Notes: generated from the letters alone by a model not told the origin. DNA of 64,000 nt from Trinickia caryophylli (GCF_034424545.1 NZ_CP139970.1:2604001-2668000); one strand, 5' to 3'. Shown: positions 1 through 9,708, counted from the stretch's first letter. A program made the numbers and translations.

Positions 1-311
1 GGATAGCAGTTGGTGACGCCGCATTGCGTGCGCCGCGCGCTCACCGCCGTGCGCGGCAACCGGGGCCAGACATGTTCGATCAGCGCGTCGAGCCGCGCTT
101 CGACCGCGGCGCCCGCGACGTTCGAGACCCAGGCGCTGCCGGGCCGGACAGCCAGCCCCGCCCAATCGGGTTCGGCATCGAGACTGCCGTCCTGGTCGTC
201 GCCGGCGTGGGCGAACGAGCCCGAGGCAAGGGTGGTGCCGGCGGCGTCCACGAGTGCCCACTTGATTCGGCTGTTGCCCGCATCGACGAGCAGAAACGGT
301 GCGGCCTTCAT
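1..311 (-). CDS. coaX: type III pantothenate kinase, N-terminal part (cut by window edge)
   Basis: The enzyme phosphorylates pantothenate, the first step of coenzyme A synthesis, in the cytoplasm. Only the first ~103 codons are present; the rest lies left of position 1. The start is the ATG at 309-311. The N-terminus carries the DAGNSRIKW motif (about residues 10-18), the phosphate-binding signature of CoaX/Baf kinases, and a later SNVAG stretch also fits. The start overlaps the birA stop codon (ATGA), so the two are translationally coupled in one operon. Confident despite truncation. Confidence 0.88.
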   Translation of the reverse strand, partial: MKAAPFLLVDAGNSRIKWALVDAAGTTLASGSFAHAGDDQDGSLDAEPDWAGLAVRPGSAWVSNVAGAAVEARLDALIEHVWPRLPRTAVSARRTQCGVTNCY

Positions 312-1240
312 GGCGACGAGGGTGCGCACGGCGCTGACGCCAGCCGCAGCGAAACGTCGCCTGTGGCGATGACTTCCACGCCTCGTCCGGTATCGAGCAG
401 CAATTGTCCCATCGCATCGACGCCGAGCGCTATGCCGTGTGCCACCACCCGGCCTTGCTCGATGAGCGCGACTTCGCGGCCGGCATAGGCATGCAGCGCT
501 GCCCAGCGCTGCGCGAACGGCGCGAAGCCCTCCGCGCCAAAGCGGTCGAGCATGGCGCGCAACGCGGGCAGTACGGCCGCCAGCGTGTCCGTGAGATTGG
601 CGTCGGGCAACAACTGCGAGAGTGCGGCTGCCGTCTTCGGCGGTGCCTGCTCGGGCGCATCGGTGCTTGCGGCGGCCAGCTCGGCTGCGAGCGCCTCGTC
701 GGGCCGCACGTTGATGCCGATGCCGATCACGGTAGCGGTGGCCACCGGCGTGCTCCATGCCGTCTCGACGAGGATGCCGGCGAGTTTGCCTTCGTCGAGC
801 AATACGTCATTCGGCCATTTGAGCCCTATGCGACTCGCTTGCCGCGCGTCGAGCCCAGGCAGTTGCCGCAGCGCCTCGGCGAGGACCGTGCCGGCCGCGA
901 GGCTGAGCCCCGCAAGGCCCGCGAGCGGCCGCGGCACGATCGTCGCCACGGAGAACATCAGTGCGTGCCCCGGCGTGGCATGCCAACGCCGCCCCTGGCG
1001 GCCGCGGCCGGCCGTTTGCCGGTAGGCGGCGCGCACGGCGAAAAAACCCGGCACGGCTTGGTCGCGGGGCAGCGATTTGAGGCGCTGCATGAGGTCGGTG
1101 TTGGTCGAACCGGTTTGCGCGGCGATATCCAGCGCATCGGCGGCCAGGGGCGGCTGGACATGCCCGAGCGCGCGTGCGCGATCGATTTCCCAGTTGCTGG
1201 CCTGCGTGTGCGGCGAATCGAGAGGGGTAGGGTCAGTCAT
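308..1240 (-). CDS. birA: biotin--[acetyl-CoA-carboxylase] ligase
   Basis: It activates biotin to biotinyl-AMP and attaches it to the carboxyl carrier protein of acetyl-CoA carboxylase. The 310-residue product has the ligase signatures GRGRQGRRW (about residues 77-85), KWPNDVLL and KLAGILVE. There is no N-terminal helix-turn-helix, so it is a class I ligase without the repressor function of E. coli BirA. A TACAAT -10-like hexamer on the minus strand (1248-1253) lies only about 7 bases before the ATG, so the transcript may be nearly leaderless. It is followed by coaX with a 4-base overlap. Confidence 0.93.
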   Translation of the reverse strand: MTDPTPLDSPHTQASNWEIDRARALGHVQPPLAADALDIAAQTGSTNTDLMQRLKSLPRDQAVPGFFAVRAAYRQTAGRGRQGRRWHATPGHALMFSVATIVPRPLAGLAGLSLAAGTVLAEALRQLPGLDARQASRIGLKWPNDVLLDEGKLAGILVETAWSTPVATATVIGIGINVRPDEALAAELAAASTDAPEQAPPKTAAALSQLLPDANLTDTLAAVLPALRAMLDRFGAEGFAPFAQRWAALHAYAGREVALIEQGRVVAHGIALGVDAMGQLLLDTGRGVEVIATGDVSLRLASAPCAPSSP

Positions 1241-1428
1241 GACGCGTATTGTAGTGGTCCTCGCCCGCGACGAGGCGCCGCTTCCCCAATGCTACTGCGA
1301 TCCGCGTGCGGGCTGGATACAATGGCCTCTCAGTACATACCGGGCCGCCCCAAGTGTACCGAGCCCCCTTGCGAGGGCGAGCTTTGCGAGCGTGGGGCAT
1401 TTTATTTCAGCGACAGGACCGTTTGCCC

Positions 1429-2556
1429 TTGGACTTCGACACTCCGCCCGGCTTGCAGCTCTCGACCGGCAGTGCCGGGCAGCGCATCACGCTGTCGGGC
1501 CAGTGGACGGCGCTCGCGCTTGCGCGCGATCGCGCGCGCGCCGGTGCGACGAAGCGGCTCGTCGCGTTGCGCGGCAACACCTCGGCGCACTGGGATTTGT
1601 CAGGCGTGGTCCGCATGGACCACGTTGGCGCGCAGGCGCTCTGGAGCGTCTGGGGCAGAGCCATGCCCGAACACGTCACGCTGACGGAGACACAGCACGA
1701 GATCTTCACGCGCATTGCGTTGCTCGAGACGCAGCGCGAGGAGCCGGAGCCGGTCGTGCGCGTGGATCCGATCACGGCGCTCGGCGAGGCGATCTTCGCG
1801 TTTGCCGACCACGTTTATGGCGGCATCGCGATGTTCGGCCGCGTCGTGCTCGATGCGCTCTCGGTGTTGCGCCGGCCCGCGAGCGCGCCCTGGACCGAAA
1901 TTTCCGCCAATGTCTATCACGCCGGCACGCAGGCGCTGCCGATTACCGCGCTCGTCGCGTTTCTGATCGGCATCGTGCTCAGCTACCTGTCCGCGCAGCA
2001 GTTGCGGCTTTTCGGCGCCAATCAATACATCGTCAACATCCTCGGGTTGTCGGTGATCCGCGAGCTCGGGCCCGTGCTTTCCGCCATTCTCGTGGCGGGC
2101 CGCTCCGGCTCGGCCATCACCGCGCAGATCGGCGTCATGCGCGTGACCGAAGAGCTCGACGCGATGAGCGTGATGGGCATCCCGCACGGGCTGCGCATCA
2201 TCCTGCCGCGCGTCGTCGCGCTTGCCGTGGCCATGCCCTTGCTCGTCATGTGGACGAACATCGTCGCGCTGACGGGAGGCGCACTCGCGGCGCAATTCGC
2301 GCTGGGTATCGACATGAATTACTTTGCACGGGCACTGCCGCACGTCGTGCCGATCGCGAACCTCTACATCGGGCTCGGCAAGGGGGTCGCGTTCGGCATG
2401 CTGATCGCGCTCGTTGCCTGCCATTTCGGGTTTCGGGTCAAGCCGAACTCGCAAAGTCTCGGTACGGGTACGACATCGTCGGTCGTCTCGTCGATTACCG
2501 TGGTGATCCTCGCCGATGCGGTATTCGCCATCATCTTTCAGAGCGTGGGGCTCTGA
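1429..2556 (+). CDS. MlaE-family lipid ABC transporter permease with N-terminal STAS-like domain
   Basis: Inner-membrane permease of an MCE-type lipid transporter. The C-terminal two thirds match MlaE (about 260 residues in the stand-alone protein), with ISANVYHAGTQALPITALVAF, VIRELGPVLSAILVAGRSGSA and the EELDAMSVMGI stretch. The first ~110 residues, including QRITLSGQWTALA and a WDLSGVVRMDHVGAQALW stretch, resemble a fused STAS domain, the MlaB role. The start is uncertain. TTG at 1429 (giving MDFDTPPG) has AGGA 11 bases upstream, TTG 1423 is also possible, and the frame stays open back to ATG 1306. It overlaps the ATPase gene by ATGA. A TACAAT hexamer sits at 1318-1323. Confidence 0.88.
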   Translation: MDFDTPPGLQLSTGSAGQRITLSGQWTALALARDRARAGATKRLVALRGNTSAHWDLSGVVRMDHVGAQALWSVWGRAMPEHVTLTETQHEIFTRIALLETQREEPEPVVRVDPITALGEAIFAFADHVYGGIAMFGRVVLDALSVLRRPASAPWTEISANVYHAGTQALPITALVAFLIGIVLSYLSAQQLRLFGANQYIVNILGLSVIRELGPVLSAILVAGRSGSAITAQIGVMRVTEELDAMSVMGIPHGLRIILPRVVALAVAMPLLVMWTNIVALTGGALAAQFALGIDMNYFARALPHVVPIANLYIGLGKGVAFGMLIALVACHFGFRVKPNSQSLGTGTTSSVVSSITVVILADAVFAIIFQSVGL

Positions 2557-3434
2557 TGACCGCGCCGCTTACCGCCGCCGTGCGCGATCGCCCGCCACCG
2601 GCGATCGCCGAGAACGTGATCGAGGTGCACGATCTCACGAAGCGCTACGGCAGCAATATCGTGCACGAGCACCTGAACCTGAACATCCGGCGCGGCGAGA
2701 TCATCTCGATCGTCGGCGGCTCGGGCTCGGGCAAGACCACGCTCGTGCGTCAGATCCTCGGGCTCGAAGCACCGAGCGCGGGCACGATCACGCTCTTCGG
2801 AGAAAACCTCGCGACGATCGACGCGCAAGCGGCGCGGCTCATGCGCAGCCGCGTCGGCATGCTGTTCCAGCACGGCGCGCTCTTTTCGTCGCTGTCCGTG
2901 TTCGACAACGTGGCGCAGCCGTTGCGCGAACTCGGGCGCGTGCCGCCCTCGCTTCTGCACGACTTCGTCATGCTCAAACTGGAAATGGTGGGGCTACCCT
3001 GCAAGCACGCGTCCAAAATGCCAGCGGCGCTTTCGGGCGGGATGGTCAAGCGGGTCGGCATTGCGCGCGCACTCGCGCTCGAGCCCGAGCTGCTCTTTCT
3101 CGACGAGCCCACCGCGGGCCTGGATCCCCAGGCATCCGAGGAGTTCGTCGAGCTGATCGCCACGCTGCATCGGGCGCTCGGGCTGACGGTCGTCATGATC
3201 ACGCACGATCTCGATACGATGACGGCGCTCTCGACGCGCGTGGCCGTCATCGCGGAACGCAAGGTGCTCGTGGCGGCTCCTGTCGAAGAGGCGGCCGGCG
3301 TCGATCACCCGTTCATTCGTGAATTTTTTCTGGGCCGGCGCGGCCGGCGCGCGCTGCAGGCGCTGCCACCGGAGCGGCGAGCGAAGCTTCCGGCCGCCGC
3401 GCTCGAGGCGGCGTCGGCCCAGGTGCCGCTATGA
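2556..3434 (+). CDS. MlaF-type ABC transporter ATP-binding protein
   Basis: Cytoplasmic ATPase that powers the lipid transporter made with the upstream permease and downstream MCE protein. The 292-residue product has Walker A GGSGSGKT (residues 54-61), an LSGGM signature (159-163), Walker B LLFLDEP (179-185) and the switch His217. The C-terminal tail of about 50 residues beyond the ATPase fold is typical of MlaF-like proteins, which use it to dimerise. The start overlaps the permease stop by one base (ATGA), indicating coupled translation. Confidence 0.92.
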   Translation: MTAPLTAAVRDRPPPAIAENVIEVHDLTKRYGSNIVHEHLNLNIRRGEIISIVGGSGSGKTTLVRQILGLEAPSAGTITLFGENLATIDAQAARLMRSRVGMLFQHGALFSSLSVFDNVAQPLRELGRVPPSLLHDFVMLKLEMVGLPCKHASKMPAALSGGMVKRVGIARALALEPELLFLDEPTAGLDPQASEEFVELIATLHRALGLTVVMITHDLDTMTALSTRVAVIAERKVLVAAPVEEAAGVDHPFIREFFLGRRGRRALQALPPERRAKLPAAALEAASAQVPL

Positions 3435-3493
3435 CGATGCGTCACGCGGTACCTGTTCGGCGGTAACGGCGCGATGCGTCAAGGAAACGGGCA

Positions 3494-4459
3494 ATGGAAA
3501 ACAAGTCACATGCGTTCTGGGCCGGCATTTTCGCGATAGGGCTGACGCTCGCTATCGCGCTCGCCGTCCTGTGGTTCAACCTCGATCGCGCCGTGCGCGT
3601 GCCATACGACCTCATTTCGCGCACGAGCGTGACGGGGCTCACGACGGACGCGGCCGTGCGCTATCGGGGGCTCAACGTCGGCAAGGTGCAGTCGATCCGC
3701 TTCGATCCGCAGCATCCGGGGCAGATCGTGATTCGCATTCTCGTCGACAAGAGCGCACCGATTACGCATTCGACCTTCGGCAGTCTCGCGCTGCAAGGCG
3801 TAACGGGCCTCGCTTTCGTGCAGCTCGACGACGACGGCACCGATCCCACTCCAGTGCCTTCCTCGTCGAAGCACGTCGCGCAGTTGGAGATGCGCCCCGG
3901 GCTGCTCGATCAATTGCAGCAGCGCGGCGGCGCGCTGCTCAACGAACTGCAGAGCGTGGCCGCGCGGGCCAATGCCATGCTCTCGCCGGAAATGAGCGCG
4001 CAGCTCATGGCGACGGCCGAAAGCCTGCAGCGCACGGCCGATGCGGTCACGGCGCTTGCTCGGGATGCAGGGCCCGCCGCGAAGGCGCTGCCGTCGACAG
4101 TCGAGCAACTGCATCGCACGCTCGCGTCGACCGACGCGCTCATGACGGCGCTGAATTCGCGCAGCGGTCCGCTCTATACGAATCTCGACAAGATCGGCGG
4201 TGCGGCGGACCGTGCCGGCGCCGCGGTCGGGCGGATGGACACGTCGATCGAGGCGATGTCGGCACGCATCGAGTACGACATGCTGCCGCGGGTGGTCACG
4301 CTCGCGGGCGACGTGGGCGGGGCGGCCCGCTCGATCGATCGTGCCGCCGGCGTGTTCAGCTCGAGCCCGAGCAGCGTGCTCTTCGGCGTGCGGCCGCCCG
4401 CGCCCGGCCCGGGCGAAGCGGGCTTCGTGTGGCCGGGTACGGCCGCCGCCGCCCATTGA
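3494..4459 (+). CDS. MlaD-type MCE domain protein
   Basis: Membrane-anchored periplasmic substrate-binding component of the MCE lipid transporter. The 321-residue product has one N-terminal membrane helix (about residues 8-28), a single MCE/MlaD domain (about 39-120, with the VRYRGLNVGKV core) and a long helical C-terminal region (about 130-290) that would form a coiled or helical extension like those of larger MCE proteins. It lies 59 bases after the ATPase gene and 32 bases before the lipoprotein gene, within one operon. Confidence 0.9.
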   Translation: MENKSHAFWAGIFAIGLTLAIALAVLWFNLDRAVRVPYDLISRTSVTGLTTDAAVRYRGLNVGKVQSIRFDPQHPGQIVIRILVDKSAPITHSTFGSLALQGVTGLAFVQLDDDGTDPTPVPSSSKHVAQLEMRPGLLDQLQQRGGALLNELQSVAARANAMLSPEMSAQLMATAESLQRTADAVTALARDAGPAAKALPSTVEQLHRTLASTDALMTALNSRSGPLYTNLDKIGGAADRAGAAVGRMDTSIEAMSARIEYDMLPRVVTLAGDVGGAARSIDRAAGVFSSSPSSVLFGVRPPAPGPGEAGFVWPGTAAAAH

Positions 4460-4491
4460 AGTCACGTGCTTTCTTGAAGGAAATGTGTCCC

Positions 4492-5154
4492 ATGTCAGGC
4501 TTCATCGACCGTCTTCTCTCTTCGGGCCGGCATCTGGCCGGGGCGATGGCTCCGCGCGCGTCGGCCCTGCTTGCGATCGCGGCCGCCTCGGTGCTCGCCG
4601 GCTGCTCGCTCGCGCCGCCCGCCGCCGTCTCCGACGTACGCTACGATCTCGGCCCCGCGCCCGCCGCGCCGGCGAGCGCCGCACCGCTGCCGCCGGTGCG
4701 CCTCTTCGACGTTCGTGCCATGCACGCGCTCGACAGCAATGCGATTCTTTACCGGCTGAGCTACGTCGATCCGCATCGTGCCTCGACCTACGCGCACAGT
4801 CACTGGACGATGGCGCCCGCGGCGTTGCTCTCGCAGCGGCTGCGGGCGGCGCTCGCGGCGCGCGGCGCCGTGCTCTCGGGCGGGGAGGCCGTCGCGGCGC
4901 CGCTCTTGACCGTCGATCTCGAGCAGTTCGAGCAGGTTTTCGACGGGCAGGACGAGAGCCATGGGGCGCTCACCGCTCGCGCGACGCTCACGCGAGAGGG
5001 ACGGGTGCTCGCTCAGCATACGTTCGTCGCACGCGCCCCGGCTGCGGCGCAAAGCGCGGCCGGCGGCGTCGGGGCGCTCGCGGCGGCAAGCGATCAGTTC
5101 ATCGCGCAGCTCGTGGCCTGGCTGCGCATGCAGACGTTCGTTGCCGCTCAGTGA
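4492..5154 (+). CDS. ABC-type transport auxiliary lipoprotein (PqiC/DUF330-like)
   Basis: Probable outer-membrane lipoprotein that partners the MCE transporter, as PqiC does in the Pqi system. The lipobox VLAGC gives a lipidated Cys38; the mature part has the YDLGPAPA and LFDVRAM pattern of the ABC_trans_aux family, and the 220-residue length is normal. I chose ATG 4492 because GAAGG lies 11 bases upstream; ATG 4483 in frame would be too close to that site. It is the last gene of the operon. Family call is firm; the exact lipid carried is unknown. Confidence 0.85.
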   Translation: MSGFIDRLLSSGRHLAGAMAPRASALLAIAAASVLAGCSLAPPAAVSDVRYDLGPAPAAPASAAPLPPVRLFDVRAMHALDSNAILYRLSYVDPHRASTYAHSHWTMAPAALLSQRLRAALAARGAVLSGGEAVAAPLLTVDLEQFEQVFDGQDESHGALTARATLTREGRVLAQHTFVARAPAAAQSAAGGVGALAAASDQFIAQLVAWLRMQTFVAAQ

Positions 5155-5346
5155 TGCGGGCCCCGCGCCGGCCGGCTCATTCGAGGTGAGCGGAAGTGGG
5201 AGCGGCGTGAAGAGGCTCGCGAGCGGGTATTGGCGCCGCTCGCTATAATCGGCCGGGCTGATCTGGCGGGGCACTGCGCGCCCGTGGCCGGGCGGGGCGC
5301 GTCTTCGGGCATGCGTCGCCCGACGGTTCCTTCATTGCACGCGATC

Positions 5347-5670
5347 ATGGATTCCTTCTTCAAATACCACGTTTTTTTCTGCCTCAACCAGCGCGCACCC
5401 GACGCCGATCGTCCGAGCTGCGGCAACTGCAATGCCGAAGCGATGCAGGAGTACGCGAAACGGCGCGTCAAGGCGCTGGGGCTCGCGGGCCCCGGCAACG
5501 TGCGCATCAACAAGGCCGGCTGTCTCGACCGCTGCGAGCAGGGGCCGACCGTCGTCGTCTACCCCGAGGGCACCTGGTACACGTACATCGACGAATCCGA
5601 CATCGACGAAATCGTGGAGTCGCATCTGAGGGACGGCAAGGTCGTCGAGCGGCTCAAGATCGACCGCTAG
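5347..5670 (+). CDS. (2Fe-2S) ferredoxin, thioredoxin-like fold
   Basis: Small 107-residue electron carrier of the thioredoxin-like [2Fe-2S] family. Probable cluster ligands are Cys12, Cys25, Cys59 and Cys63 (CLN, SCGNC and the GCLDRC motif); Cys28 is extra. The reading frame is open further upstream, but the family begins near this ATG. A TATAAT hexamer at 5244-5249 is a likely -10 element with no good -35. The alpha/beta hydrolase gene starts 15 bases downstream, so the two are probably co-transcribed. Its redox partner is not evident. Confidence 0.88.
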   Translation: MDSFFKYHVFFCLNQRAPDADRPSCGNCNAEAMQEYAKRRVKALGLAGPGNVRINKAGCLDRCEQGPTVVVYPEGTWYTYIDESDIDEIVESHLRDGKVVERLKIDR

Positions 5671-5685
5671 CCGGATAACGCGCGC

Positions 5686-6312
5686 ATGAACGCTCAAACG
5701 AAGAAATTTCTGATCGACGGCCCGGCAGGCAGGATCGAAGTCGCCCTCGATACACCGGATAGGCCGGCGCGCGGGCTGGCCCTGGTCGCACACCCGCATC
5801 CGCTTTTTGGCGGCACGATGGACAACAAGGTGGCTGTCACCCTCGCGCGCACGCTCGTGCAACTGGGCTACATCACCTATCGCTCGAATTTCCGGGGCGT
5901 AGGACAGACCGAGGGCGAGCACGACAACGGCATCGGCGAGCGCGAAGACCTGATGGCCGTCCTCGCGCATATGCGCGCCGAGCCCGGGCAAGCGTCGCTG
6001 CCGCTCGTTCTGGCGGGCTTTTCGTTCGGCACCGTGGTGCTTTCGCACGTGGCCGCGCGGCTGCGCGAGGCCGGGGAGGCGATCGAGCGTATGGTGTTCG
6101 TCGGCACCGCGGCGAGCCGCTGGGACGTCGCGCCCGTGCCCGAAAACACGCTCGTCATCCACGGCGAGCAGGACGAGACCGTACCGCTCATCGCGGCGTT
6201 CGACTGGGCACGCCCGCAAGAGCTGCCCGTCGTGGTCGTTCCCGGCGCCGAGCACTTTCTGCATCGCAAGCTGCACATTCTCAAGCGCATCGTCGTCGAC
6301 GCCTGGCGATAG
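5686..6312 (+). CDS. alpha/beta hydrolase
   Basis: Cytoplasmic serine hydrolase of 208 residues with no signal peptide. The nucleophile elbow GFSFG gives Ser113; HGEQDETV carries the likely acid Asp, and GAEHF carries the catalytic His. HPHPLFGG and NFRGVGQTEGEHDNG are typical of a small family of conserved proteobacterial hydrolases of unknown substrate. It follows the ferredoxin gene closely. The chemistry is confident, the substrate is not. Confidence 0.85.
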   Translation: MNAQTKKFLIDGPAGRIEVALDTPDRPARGLALVAHPHPLFGGTMDNKVAVTLARTLVQLGYITYRSNFRGVGQTEGEHDNGIGEREDLMAVLAHMRAEPGQASLPLVLAGFSFGTVVLSHVAARLREAGEAIERMVFVGTAASRWDVAPVPENTLVIHGEQDETVPLIAAFDWARPQELPVVVVPGAEHFLHRKLHILKRIVVDAWR

Positions 6313-6580
6313 GGCGCGCGTGGCCCTTCATGGCCGGCGCCGATCGCTTTTGCGCACGCGGGTGGGCACGAATCGCCTATCCGACGTGACGCGCCGCGTA
6401 TAATGGACGCAATTTTTTTGCGCGGGCGGTGGTGCGTGTCTTCGAACCGTTGCCGCCAGTGCCCGCGAACCGAATGAGTTGCCGCCAGTCCAACGCACGC
6501 CGCGTGGCTGCGGCGCTTTCCCGTTGCGCGTCCACGCGCAAGCAAAGCTGACCTCTCTCGCACTCGCACGAATTCGTCCT

Positions 6581-7813
6581 ATGCGCTTCTCTCGTTCCGG
6601 CATGCCGCCCGTTGTTTCGTCTTTCATCAGTCCGTCGATCGCTCGCGCCGTGCCGCTCGCACTGGCCACGGCCGCCACGTTGGCGGCCGCGAGCTATGCG
6701 TCCGTCGCATCGGCACAGGTGCCGCCTCCGGCCGTGACGGCGCGCTCATGGGTGCTCGTCGATGCGACGGCGAACCAGGTGCTGGCCTCCGGCAATGCGG
6801 ACGAACGGGTCGAGCCCGCGTCGCTCACGAAGCTGATGACGGCCTACCTCGTATTCGAGGCCCTGCATACGAAGAAGATCTCGATGGATCAGGTCGTGAC
6901 CCCGAGCGCAGCCGTGCGCCGCGTGCGCAACGACGAATCGCGCATGTTCATCGAGGCCGACAAGCCCGTGACGGTGCACGATCTCGTCTACGGCATGATC
7001 GTGCAGTCGGGCAACGACGCGGCCATCGCGCTGGCCGAACTCGTCGGCGGCTCGGAGTCGCACTTCGTCGAAATGATGAACGCCGAAGCGCAAAAGCTGG
7101 GGATGAAGAACACGCACTATGCCGACGTGAACGGCATGCCCGACCCGCAGCACTACACGACGGCGGCCGATCTGGCCACGTTGTCCACGCACCTGATTCG
7201 CGACTACCCCGATTACTACAGCATCTTCGCGGTGAAGGAATTCACCTATAACAAGATCAAGCAACCGAACCGCAATCGTCTGCTTTGGCTCGACCCTACC
7301 GTCGACGGTTTGAAAACCGGGCATACACAGGCGGCCGGCTACTGCCTGATCGCTTCGGCCAAGCGCCCGCTGCAAGGCGTGTCCGGGGCGTCGCGCCGGC
7401 TCGTGAGCGTAATCATGGGCGAGCAAAAGGAGCATGAGCGCGTGCAGGACAGCATGAAAATGCTGAACTACGGCTACAGCGCCTACGATACGGTGCGCCT
7501 CGTGAAGGCGAATCAGACCGTGCAGACGCCGCGTGTCTACAAAGGTGCGCTCGACAGCGTGCCGGTGGGCGTGAAGAGCGATCAGTACATCACCGTACCG
7601 CGCGGTATGAGCGACAAGATCAAGCAGCAGGTCGTCGTCAATACGCCCGTGGTCGCGCCGATTGCCGACGGTCAGCCGCTCGGCAGCGTCCAGATCGTCG
7701 CGGATGGCAAGACGCTTACGCAATTCCCTGTGGTCGCGCTGCAAGCCGTACCGCAGGCGGGCATCGCGGGCCGCGTCTGGGACTCGTTGATGCTGATGTT
7801 CAGCAAGAAGTGA
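6581..7813 (+). CDS. dacA: D-alanyl-D-alanine carboxypeptidase (PBP5/6 family)
   Basis: Periplasmic low-molecular-weight penicillin-binding protein that trims the terminal D-Ala from peptidoglycan pentapeptides. All active-site motifs are present: SLTK (Ser81-Lys84), SGN (143-145) and KTG (245-247). A signal peptide ends near ASAQ (about residue 46), and the amphipathic C-terminal end (GRVWDSLMLMFSKK) is the usual membrane anchor. The 410-residue length is normal. Another in-frame ATG lies at 6602. A TATAAT hexamer at 6399-6404 is the likely -10 element. ybeD follows directly, as in many proteobacteria. Confidence 0.93.
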   Translation: MRFSRSGMPPVVSSFISPSIARAVPLALATAATLAAASYASVASAQVPPPAVTARSWVLVDATANQVLASGNADERVEPASLTKLMTAYLVFEALHTKKISMDQVVTPSAAVRRVRNDESRMFIEADKPVTVHDLVYGMIVQSGNDAAIALAELVGGSESHFVEMMNAEAQKLGMKNTHYADVNGMPDPQHYTTAADLATLSTHLIRDYPDYYSIFAVKEFTYNKIKQPNRNRLLWLDPTVDGLKTGHTQAAGYCLIASAKRPLQGVSGASRRLVSVIMGEQKEHERVQDSMKMLNYGYSAYDTVRLVKANQTVQTPRVYKGALDSVPVGVKSDQYITVPRGMSDKIKQQVVVNTPVVAPIADGQPLGSVQIVADGKTLTQFPVVALQAVPQAGIAGRVWDSLMLMFSKK

Positions 7814-7842
7814 CCGTAAAGTAGCGGATGGGAGTGGAGCAA

Positions 7843-8112
7843 ATGAGTCCGGTCAACGAATCGCTGTTCGAGTTTCCGTGTGACTTCCCCATCAAGGTGA
7901 TGGGCAAGTCGCACCCCGATTTCCACGAGACGATTGTGACCGTTGTCCGCCAGTTCGATGCCACGTTCGACGCCTCGCGCGTCGAGACGCGACAATCGGG
8001 CGGCGGCAACTACGTCGGCCTCACGGTAACGGTGCGCGCGGTCAGCCGCGAGCAGCTCGACGACATTTACCGCGCGCTCACCGGCCACCCGATGGTATCG
8101 GTGGTGCTCTGA
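7843..8112 (+). CDS. ybeD: YbeD/DUF493 family protein
   Basis: Small conserved cytoplasmic protein (89 residues) with a ferredoxin-like ACT-type fold, found between dacA and the lipoate genes in many proteobacteria. Its molecular role is unclear; a regulatory, ACT-like function is often inferred. FPIKVMGK and VTVRAVSREQLDDIYRAL match the family. I chose ATG 7843 because GGAG lies just upstream; ATG 7828 is also in frame. Confidence 0.87.
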   Translation: MSPVNESLFEFPCDFPIKVMGKSHPDFHETIVTVVRQFDATFDASRVETRQSGGGNYVGLTVTVRAVSREQLDDIYRALTGHPMVSVVL

Positions 8113-8134
8113 GTCCCAGGCGGGCTTCGTTCTT

Positions 8135-8155
8135 CCGTGCGGCTTTGCCGCACGG
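8135..8155 (+). terminator. hairpin after ybeD
   Basis: A perfect 9-bp stem (CCGTGCGGC, loop TTT, GCCGCACGG) lies 23 bases after the ybeD stop. No clear T-run follows, so it may be a weak or Rho-assisted terminator, or a bidirectional one shared with the LysR gene that ends at 8345 on the other strand. The remainder of this convergent gap holds imperfect CTTCTTCCCCG repeats and no gene. Confidence 0.45.
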
Positions 8156-8344
8156 TCGGTCGCACCCGGCGCGCCATGCCTGCAGTACGGGGTCGATGGG
8201 GCCCCATTGACGCTCGGGCCCTTCAGCGGCTCGAGCATCGTCAGCTTCTTCCCCGCTTCTTCCCCGCTTCTTCCGCCTCTTCGGTTGTTTCCGCTTTTTT
8301 CCGTTCTTTCGATCCGCCCACGCCGCGCGATCGCTGGAGCGCCC

Positions 8345-9280
8345 TCAAGCCGCGGCATGCGTGGCGTTCACGCAAATCTGGCCGTAGAGCGTGCGAAAGC
8401 GCTCCACCTCTTCGAAGATCCAATTGCGAAAAGCCTGCACGCGCGGTGCGTCGACGAGCGACGGTGGACAGACGAAGTAGTACGCCGACGTGCTGGAGGC
8501 ATCGATGCCGAACAGGCGCACGAGCCGTCCGGCGGCGAGCTCGTGCGTAGCGATGGAACGCCTCGTGAGCGCCACGCCCTGTCCTTCTATGGCCGCCTGC
8601 AGCAGATTCGACGAATCGTGGTAGAGCACGCCACCCTTCGGCTCGTTCATCCCTTTGAGACCCGCCACATCGAACCACGGGCGCCAGAGTTCGTCGTCCG
8701 TGCGCAGCAGCCGCACATGGGCGAGGTCGCGTGGCGTTTGCGGGAGTGCGCCACCCGCGAACGTCGGTGAGCAGACGGGAAAGAAAATTTCGTCGAGCAG
8801 CGGCTCCACGTGCAGATCGGGATAGACACCGTGCCCGTAGCGGATCGCGACGTCCACATCCTCCCGCGTGAAGTCGGTCAGCGAGTTCTTCGACTGCAGT
8901 TCGAGATCGATTTGCGGATTGCGCTCGATGAAGCTGCCGATGCGCGGCGTGATCCAGCGCGCGGTGAACGAGGCCGCCGACGAGACCACGAGCCGACGCT
9001 CGCGGTCGGCCGAGCGTACGTCGTGCGTCGCATCGGCAAGCGCCATCAGCGCCGCCCTCACCGCCTTCGCATAGCGCTCACCGGTTTCGGTGAGCCGCAC
9101 ACGCTTGCCCTCGCGTACGAAAAGCGTTGCGCCGAGGTCTGCCTCGAGCGCGCGGATCTGGTGGCTGACTGCGCCGTGCGTGACGAAAAGCTCGTCCGCC
9201 GCGCGCGAAAAGCTTTCATTGCGCGCCGCGGCCTCGAATGCGCGCAGCGCATTCAGCGGGGGCAGGTCTCGAAGGTTCAT
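8345..9280 (-). CDS. LysR-family transcriptional regulator (GcvA-like)
   Basis: DNA-binding regulator of 311 residues. The N-terminal winged helix-turn-helix (about residues 7-65, [20 protein letters not shown] then [14 protein letters not shown]) is typical of the GcvA/AmpR subgroup; a LysR substrate-binding domain follows. In GcvA-type proteins this domain senses small metabolites such as glycine, but the ligand here is unknown. It is divergent from the DUF2917 gene with about 100 bases between them, so it may control that gene as well as itself. Confidence 0.88.
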   Translation of the reverse strand: MNLRDLPPLNALRAFEAAARNESFSRAADELFVTHGAVSHQIRALEADLGATLFVREGKRVRLTETGERYAKAVRAALMALADATHDVRSADRERRLVVSSAASFTARWITPRIGSFIERNPQIDLELQSKNSLTDFTREDVDVAIRYGHGVYPDLHVEPLLDEIFFPVCSPTFAGGALPQTPRDLAHVRLLRTDDELWRPWFDVAGLKGMNEPKGGVLYHDSSNLLQAAIEGQGVALTRRSIATHELAAGRLVRLFGIDASSTSAYYFVCPPSLVDAPRVQAFRNWIFEEVERFRTLYGQICVNATHAAA

Positions 9281-9381
9281 CTGTGAATTTTCCTCACATG
9301 ACTGTGAGAATCGATCGTTTTACGGCGCGACTTGCAGTACCTACGATTGTAGCCATCCAAACGAATTTTCAGGGGACGGTC

Positions 9382-9708
9382 ATGAGAGAGATTTCTTCAA
9401 GCGTCACGTTCGAAATCGAGCCGGGCGAGACGGTGCCGATGATGATCAGCCACGCCACGCGGCTCGTCGTGGATGGCGGTCCCGTCTGGGTCACGCGCAG
9501 CAACGACGTGGAGGACTACTGGCTGGCGCCCGGGCGGTTCTTGCTGCTGCGCCGCGGCGAGCGGCTCTGGCTCAGCGCGGAAGGGCGGCAGCGGGCGCGT
9601 GTGCGCTTCGTAGCGCCGCTGCGCCGCCCCGCTGCGGCTGCGGCCTGGGTTGCGGCGGTGCTCGAGCGGCTCGGCAGTCGCTGGCGCGCGGGTTGGCGCA
9701 CTGTTTGA
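9382..9708 (+). CDS. DUF2917 domain protein
   Basis: Small protein of 108 residues with the DUF2917 pattern ([17 protein letters not shown] and [23 protein letters not shown]), a short cupin-like beta fold of unknown function. The frame is open further upstream, but AGGGGAC at 9371-9377 supports ATG 9382. It is divergent from the LysR gene, which may regulate it. No catalytic residues can be assigned. Confidence 0.78.
   Translation: MREISSSVTFEIEPGETVPMMISHATRLVVDGGPVWVTRSNDVEDYWLAPGRFLLLRRGERLWLSAEGRQRARVRFVAPLRRPAAAAAWVAAVLERLGSRWRAGWRTV

Noticed and set aside
8230..8300. CTTCTTCCCCG repeats as a functional element
   Set aside because: Imperfect pyrimidine-rich low-complexity DNA in a convergent gap; nothing further supports a role.
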